Notes under the pieces: model-generated | Told to the model about the DNA's origin: nothing | The model's input: only the letters and a program-made list of their open reading frames with translations | Databases searched by the model: none | DNA from: a virus | Virus record (IMG/VR): IMGVR_UViG_3300010885_009894 | Span: 1-26,786 of that record | Reading direction: 5' to 3' (one strand) | DNA: 26,786 nt | In this document: positions 23,901 to 26,786 of the stretch, one piece after another | Layout: the number at the start of each line of letters is the position of its first letter | How positions within the stretch are numbered: the first letter of the stretch is position 1 | Made by a program: the position numbers and the translations under genes

Positions 23901-25471
23901 CTGTTAACTTTTAATTGTTGACCTTCTTGGCCAATTGGCAATCGAACGGCGCCAGTTGGTGCATAGTAGACAGTATCACCTCGTGTAGTTAGTACATTAG
24001 TTGATGCACCTTGTACTAATGAATTCCAGTATGCTCCGGCTAAATCCTCGTCTGGGCGATTCCCAGGGTATGCGCCTGTGTGTTGTGCTACACAAACATA
24101 ACTATTTGAACCGTAGGCAACCGAGTCGCCTAGTTTGTAAACAGTACCTGCTTGCCATAGACCCAGCCATGCAAAACCTTTGGTAAGCATTGACCAATAG
24201 GTTGTATTGCTGTTTGGATTTTGTCCAGTACTATCAACTGCTGCTACATATGCATATCCGCCATACCTGACCACGTCGCCGATTTTGTAAGCTGTTCCGA
24301 TCGTCCAATCATTACGTAACTTAAATCCTGTAGTTAAAATCTTCCAGGTTGACACATTAGTACTCGGAGTGAGTCCTACGTTGTTTGTTACGGCAATGTA
24401 CGAATAACCACCATAGGTTACAATGTCGCCAATTTGATACTTGGTAAGAATATCCCAACTGTCTTCAAATTCTAATCCGCCAACAAAGACAGTAAACACA
24501 TCAGTGTTAAGATCCGAACTAGAAGTATGAGATCCTTGTCCGCAGATCCAAAGATCTGCACCGTATTTTACAATGTCATTTAATTTATATCGTGTAGCAC
24601 TGGCCCAGGCACCTTTAAAATCAAAACTTGAAGATTGCAATGTCCACTTGCTTTGATCTTGTTCTAGCCCTAGTGCTGAACTACCATTACTGGTATGTGC
24701 GGTATTACAGATATAGTTTATTCCACCGTAGCGTACAATATCATTTACACGGTAATAGAAACCTGTGACCCAAGTAGATTGCCAAGTAACGCCGCCTGAA
24801 TACACAGTCCAACTTGATTGATCTTGTTCAAGACTAGTTCGTGATGTATGACCAGTATTACAAATATAGATAATACCGCTATTTCTAACAAGATCATTTA
24901 TTTTATAGTAAGTGGCAGTGGTCCAATTGCTTTTCCACTCTTGGCCGTCTGTAAATTGCTGCCATTTTAATGCTGATAGATCAGTATAGAATCCGCCAGC
25001 CAGTGTGCCTAGAGAAGTATGCCCGTCGATACATACATACGTGCGCCCACCGTAGCGCACAATGTCGCCTTCTTTGTACAGAGTTGAGATTTGCCATGGC
25101 AATGTTTTCCACTGTAGACCGTCTGCAAATAAAATCCACCTGTTGGCATCAACGTCAGTATAAAAATCATTAGCTGGAGCATGACCGTCAAGACAGATAT
25201 AGGTTTTTCCACCATATCTAACAATGTCGCGCTCGTTATAGTAGGCGCCGCCGCCTGTAGTCCACACACCTGCCCAATTTTGACCACTAGTCATTAGGCT
25301 CCATTTTGTGGTGTCTACATCGGTATAGAAGTTTGCAGCAGCAGTATGCCCTGTTAAACAGACATACGAGTTACCGCCGTAGCGGATCACGTCATCTTTT
25401 ACGTATGCAGTACCGGTTACCCATGCACCTTTCCATACAAATCTTAATCTACCTAGTTTAAATTCAGCCAT
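20933..25471 (-). CDS. Very large tail fibre: nine carbohydrate-binding-like repeats, beta-helix and conserved C-terminal block (1512 aa)
   Basis: Residues 13-490 hold nine repeats of about 50-60 residues with the pattern W...W..GT.Y..GD.V.YGG..Y.C...H, for example 'WVTGTAYVKDDVIRYGGNSY' and 'WTIGTAYKIGDVVRYGGYAY'. They resemble CBM5/12-type chitin/cellulose-binding modules. A linker with 'NVLTTRGDTVYYAPTGAVRL' follows. From about 538, 'VYYVALAGVDAAGYGASLDR', 'PFRTVRYACANVTGPATIFI' and 'ANVALVGDELRSTVIQPA' indicate a pectate-lyase-like beta-helix. Residues about 830-1320 contain Val/Thr-rich modules including two 'YYV' units and 'RPGSGYASSPTMTI'. The last 190 residues carry 'TDQDGNFRVGELFKVEQATG' and 'NADAFNLSGLNELSLGSVAL', a block familiar from T4-like cyanophage fibres. 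It is probably a long tail fibre. A late-promoter-like box lies upstream. Confidence 0.9.
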   Translation of the reverse strand: MAEFKLGRLRFVWKGAWVTGTAYVKDDVIRYGGNSYVCLTGHTAAANFYTDVDTTKWSLMTSGQNWAGVWTTGGGAYYNERDIVRYGGKTYICLDGHAPANDFYTDVDANRWILFADGLQWKTLPWQISTLYKEGDIVRYGGRTYVCIDGHTSLGTLAGGFYTDLSALKWQQFTDGQEWKSNWTTATYYKINDLVRNSGIIYICNTGHTSRTSLEQDQSSWTVYSGGVTWQSTWVTGFYYRVNDIVRYGGINYICNTAHTSNGSSALGLEQDQSKWTLQSSSFDFKGAWASATRYKLNDIVKYGADLWICGQGSHTSSSDLNTDVFTVFVGGLEFEDSWDILTKYQIGDIVTYGGYSYIAVTNNVGLTPSTNVSTWKILTTGFKLRNDWTIGTAYKIGDVVRYGGYAYVAAVDSTGQNPNSNTTYWSMLTKGFAWLGLWQAGTVYKLGDSVAYGSNSYVCVAQHTGAYPGNRPDEDLAGAYWNSLVQGASTNVLTTRGDTVYYAPTGAVRLPIGQEGQQLKVNSTGDPSWQFWGVHDKVYYVALAGVDAAGYGASLDRPFRTVRYACANVTGPATIFIKTGVFEEILPISIPANVALVGDELRSTVIQPAAGYTTSNMFYVRNGTGIRNMTLKGLSGTLGSVNSYGTKRPTAGAYVSLDPGTGIADTSVHITNKSPYVQNVTTFGTGCVGLKIDGSLHNSGNKSIVANDFTQVLSDGIGVWCSNLARTELVSVFSYYAHIAYLAETGGKIRATNGNNSYGTYGSVAEGVDATETPKTATVNNKANQALIGSILTNQNQILWLEYSNAGQDYATTIASVTVAGSGGQLTVTSGNYRVGQLITVTGTLVGNATGIAAGTYYVMTGGVDATIIRITDTYNNAMSGISTLTTGGTTTTGLVFEVAVAYAFSGSGINASVASPNIVNGGVCEVRVTDGGTGFVTVTNNAQAGTPTSFTLSAADTASTNQYVGMRLLVLDGLGVGQYGVVGAFNGGTKVATPLKESTELTVTSTSVTNNRIITGTAHGFIANQQVMFLGTSSGGAATATMYYVKTVYASTEFSVSLTSGGTEVVLSTTTPSSLKVAAVGWDVAVSGTTVAAVQDSTSRYIVEPRITFSGGGGSGAFVRCIVSGGIINRFRIIRPGSGYASSPTMTITDPSNSTDGTYTVRVANGVLDQPNWSNRGTAYATASGTISGIGFSDILQLGPYINVGQLSAPPKPGANVVFSSNTNQVYKLVSVTSLLQPTTGVYTAILQVSPYLSVATVPAHGTGITIREKYSQVRLTGHDFLDVGTGNFANTNYPSAPYNPVAQENEILESGGGRCFYTSTDQDGNFRVGELFKVEQATGVATLNADAFNLSGLNELSLGSVALGGTGAVIREFSTDGTFLANSDNIVPTQKAIRTFITSLLGAGGSNLTANSLTAGTVYISGNTITTQYNTDLIVTAGAGQKVSLPTTTQIGGAASVISGGSVTVNTGGSLVINGTGTTNAVPTALTDITNKRYVDRTLTLNSMWTSSW
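24004..25435 (-). repeat. Nine tandem W/Y/GD carbohydrate-binding-like repeats
   Basis: Nine copies of the pattern W-(4-6)-Y-K-x-G/N-D-x-V-x-Y-G-G-x-x-Y-x-C are readable in a row. The final Cys is Ala in copies 7 and 8, and the trailing H-T is lost there too. Copies 1-3 share 'GHTAAANFYTDVD'-like linkers and copies 4-5 share 'SLEQDQS', suggesting stepwise duplication. Confidence 0.85.
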
Positions 25472-25513
25472 GTTCTTCTACCTTTAGTCTTATAGCAATT
25501 TTATTCGACTTTA

Positions 25514-25521
25514 TATTTATC
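25514..25521 (-). promoter_or_regulatory. Putative late promoter box before the 1512-aa fibre gene
   Basis: The minus strand reads GATAAATA, one mismatch from the T4 late box TATAAATA, about 42 bases before the ATG at 25471. It overlaps the TGA stop of the upstream 119-aa gene. Confidence 0.5.
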
Positions 25522-25879
25522 ATACGTTGCCCGGAGCAGGATAAGTGTAAAGTTGATTGATCCGTACCACTAACTCACCGTTATCGTTAATATAATAGTA
25601 CAAACTACGTTGATCCCATCGATATTGTTCGTATTCTAAATTGGCAAATACCAACTCATGGAACACATCACGTCCTTCGAAAAAATCAACTCCCATTTCA
25701 AATCCAGTATAGTCATCATCCCCATCTGCTGGATTATTAATAGTAAGAGAATCTGTACTACTCAATTGATCTAACCTGGCAAAATATAACTCGCCTTCAT
25801 CTGTTCTACGTAATGCATATAGAAATCTCTGATCACTTGCCAGTAGTTGATCTGGATTCTGTCCAATATAATGTGTCAT
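25520..25879 (-). CDS. Small conserved phage structural protein (119 aa)
   Basis: An acidic, aromatic-rich protein with 'FLYALRRTDEGELYFARL', 'TINNPADGDDDYTGFEMGVD', 'FFEGRDVFHELVFANLEYEQ' and 'YRWDQRSLYYYINDNGELVV'. I recall similar proteins next to fibre genes in marine T4-like phages, where function is not assigned. No catalytic motif, membrane segment or signal peptide is seen. SD AAGGAA sits six bases before the ATG, and nine bases separate it from the upstream gene. It is the only gene here ending in TGA, and that stop lies inside the promoter-like box of the 1512-aa gene. A connector or fibre-attachment role is plausible but unproven. Confidence 0.75.
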   Translation of the reverse strand: MTHYIGQNPDQLLASDQRFLYALRRTDEGELYFARLDQLSSTDSLTINNPADGDDDYTGFEMGVDFFEGRDVFHELVFANLEYEQYRWDQRSLYYYINDNGELVVRINQLYTYPAPGNV

Positions 25880-25888
25880 AATTTTTCC

Positions 25889-26221
25889 TTAGATCAACTC
25901 AACATAGCTGATAATTGCATCAACGCTATCCGAAACAGTTGTTTTAATATACAACGTATTACTAGTTGATAAAATTAATTTTTCGCCGCCGTTTACCACA
26001 CGCATGCTGGAATTTGGCGGCAAGACTAAATTTTTCCCGTAATACCCAGTAACCGAGCTTGCGTCATCTTTTAACATGATGTCTACCAGCACAATTCCTT
26101 CTGTCAAATTTGCAATACTCATACCGATAATAGTCATACGACTGTTAGCCGCTGTGGCCATGCACTCTACAGGAACTGTTCCTATATTTTTAATTATTGC
26201 GTTTCTAAAAAATGATGCCAT
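25889..26221 (-). CDS. Small virion-associated beta protein (110 aa)
   Basis: The start at 26221 (MASFFRNAI) is chosen because GGAT lies eight bases upstream and the ATG follows the previous stop by five bases. Extending the frame to 26332 gives an Arg-rich sequence that is only the shadow of the upstream fibre gene. The protein has 'GTVPVECMATAANSRMTIIG', 'VDIMLKDDASSVTGYYGKNL', 'VLPPNSSMRVVNGGEKLILS' and 'SVDAIISYVEL', a pattern seen in short phage structural proteins with a single beta-sandwich. It may attach to the fibre or tail. No enzymatic motif is seen. Confidence 0.78.
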   Translation of the reverse strand: MASFFRNAIIKNIGTVPVECMATAANSRMTIIGMSIANLTEGIVLVDIMLKDDASSVTGYYGKNLVLPPNSSMRVVNGGEKLILSTSNTLYIKTTVSDSVDAIISYVELI

Positions 26222-26226
26222 GTTCT

Positions 26227-26786
26227 TTATCCAAAAATAATTGCACTTAAAATACCAATATCCTGCGCTTCTGCTGCACTGACACCGCCTCCGGCGCCTT
26301 GTCCTGCGTTGATCCAATTTGATCCGTCCCAAATTTCAACACGGAAATTGCCCGGATCTACGTTATATCGCATCATACCCACAGCAAACAATACAGGACG
26401 TTGTTCGGTTAGACCTGTAGGGATCACAAATCCACCGGTACTGTTAATCTTAAAATAGCCGTTGCCGGTCTGGTTAACGTAGGTGATACTGTTATTTACA
26501 GTATTTGTAATTGTGTTATTTTTAAAAGAAAAATTACCAGTATTCACCGCGCCTGTGCCGTTTGGAGCAAGTATTAAATTCTGGTTTGATACTGTAGTTG
26601 ATATAGTATTACCGGTGATATTAATATCACCCGCGGTAATGCTGTTAACATTAAATCTAGTCGAATTTAAATCAGCAACCTGTGTGCCATTGGTGTAAAA
26701 TCTAATAGTATTATCGTTGGCACCTGGCGTTAATTCTGCGGTAATCTTTGTGTTACCGTCTGCATCTTCAACCCCGTCTAGTCTAA
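26227..26786 (-). CDS. C-terminal part of a tail fibre/virion protein (partial, runs off window)
   Basis: The frame is open to the window edge, so the start lies outside; a GTG at 26547 is internal rather than a real start. The readable 186 residues contain 'TIRFYTNGTQVADLNSTRFN', 'QNLILAPNGTGAVNTGNFSF', 'NGYFKINSTGGFVIPTGLTE' and 'MMRYNVDPGNFRVEIWDGSN'. These are motifs of T4-like marine phage fibre proteins that end in a peptidase-like or attachment block, and the sequence finishes with 'GVSAAEAQDIGILSAIIFG'. Five bases separate its TAA from the ATG of the 110-aa gene, so the three genes up to 25520 form one transcription unit. Structural role confident, exact part unknown. Confidence 0.82.
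   Translation of the reverse strand, partial: RLDGVEDADGNTKITAELTPGANDNTIRFYTNGTQVADLNSTRFNVNSITAGDINITGNTISTTVSNQNLILAPNGTGAVNTGNFSFKNNTITNTVNNSITYVNQTGNGYFKINSTGGFVIPTGLTEQRPVLFAVGMMRYNVDPGNFRVEIWDGSNWINAGQGAGGGVSAAEAQDIGILSAIIFG

Noticed and set aside
25889-26332. Longer 147-aa version of the 110-aa protein
   Set aside because: The extra 37 residues are Arg-rich shadow of the upstream fibre gene; the ATG at 26221 has an SD and fits the gene spacing.
1-26786. Wholesale reassignment of TAG as a sense codon
   Set aside because: The oxygenase gene at 7570 ends naturally in TAG and no other gene shows an internal TAG; the case at 1223 is treated as a local question.
1-26786. Prophage or bacterial island with integrase, tRNA or attachment site
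   Set aside because: No integrase, tRNA or flanking host genes were found; everything fits a phage late region plus accessory enzymes.

Overview
This window is most likely a stretch of the late, tail-structural region of a large tailed dsDNA phage. It looks like a T4-like contractile-tail virus of the aquatic type. This rests on long modular tail-fibre proteins with motifs familiar from marine T4-like phages, such as the 'LWFNSNTGELFVYYKDG' motif and the 'TDQDGNFRVGELFKVEQATG' block. Genes are packed stop-to-start with strong Shine-Dalgarno (SD) sequences, and T4-late-promoter-like ATAAATAT boxes sit in the few larger gaps. No host housekeeping gene, integrase, tRNA, IS element or CRISPR array was seen. 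The host cannot be named from the sequence. All genes but one lie on the minus strand, so transcription runs from high to low coordinates.

Layout in transcription order. (1) 26786-25520: the end of a fibre protein cut by the window edge, then two small structural proteins (110 and 119 aa). (2) 25471-17069: two very large modular fibre proteins. The 1512-aa protein has nine W/Y/GD repeats, a predicted beta-helix and a conserved C-terminal block. The 1277-aa protein is mostly a tandem array of about 160-180-residue super-repeats. (3) 17069-13234: three paralogous proteins that are rich in both glycine and cysteine, interleaved with two proteins carrying a tail-assembly-chaperone-like motif. (4) 13199-13150: a hairpin plus T-tract with a late-promoter-like box inside it. 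(5) 13149-7570: six enzymes in one operon: a GT9-like glycosyltransferase, a NodU/CmcH-type O-carbamoyltransferase, a 2OG-Fe(II)-oxygenase-like protein, an SGNH-like hydrolase, a nitrilase-fold amidohydrolase and a prolyl-4-hydroxylase-like oxygenase. (6) 7044-7577: the only plus-strand gene, a HAD-fold protein that appears to lack its catalytic aspartates. (7) 6940-1: more tail genes: a fibre with a cupredoxin-like domain, a subtilisin-family protease with propeptide, a fibre, a glycine-rich adhesin, and a LamG/glycine-rich adhesin that runs off the window.

The structural genes plausibly build long and short tail fibres and receptor-binding tips, with the chaperone-like proteins helping them fold or assemble. 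The enzyme island sits between two blocks of adhesin genes. The simplest hypothesis is that it builds or attaches a carbamoylated, hydroxylated glycan on the virion or on the host surface; DNA-base or metabolite modification is an alternative. The most unusual observations are the enzyme island and its apparent late-promoter-in-hairpin control, the cysteine-rich adhesin/chaperone set, the catalytically degraded HAD protein, the in-frame TAG between two adhesin segments, and the copper-ligand motif in a tail fibre. All functional calls come from reading motifs by eye; no database search was run.
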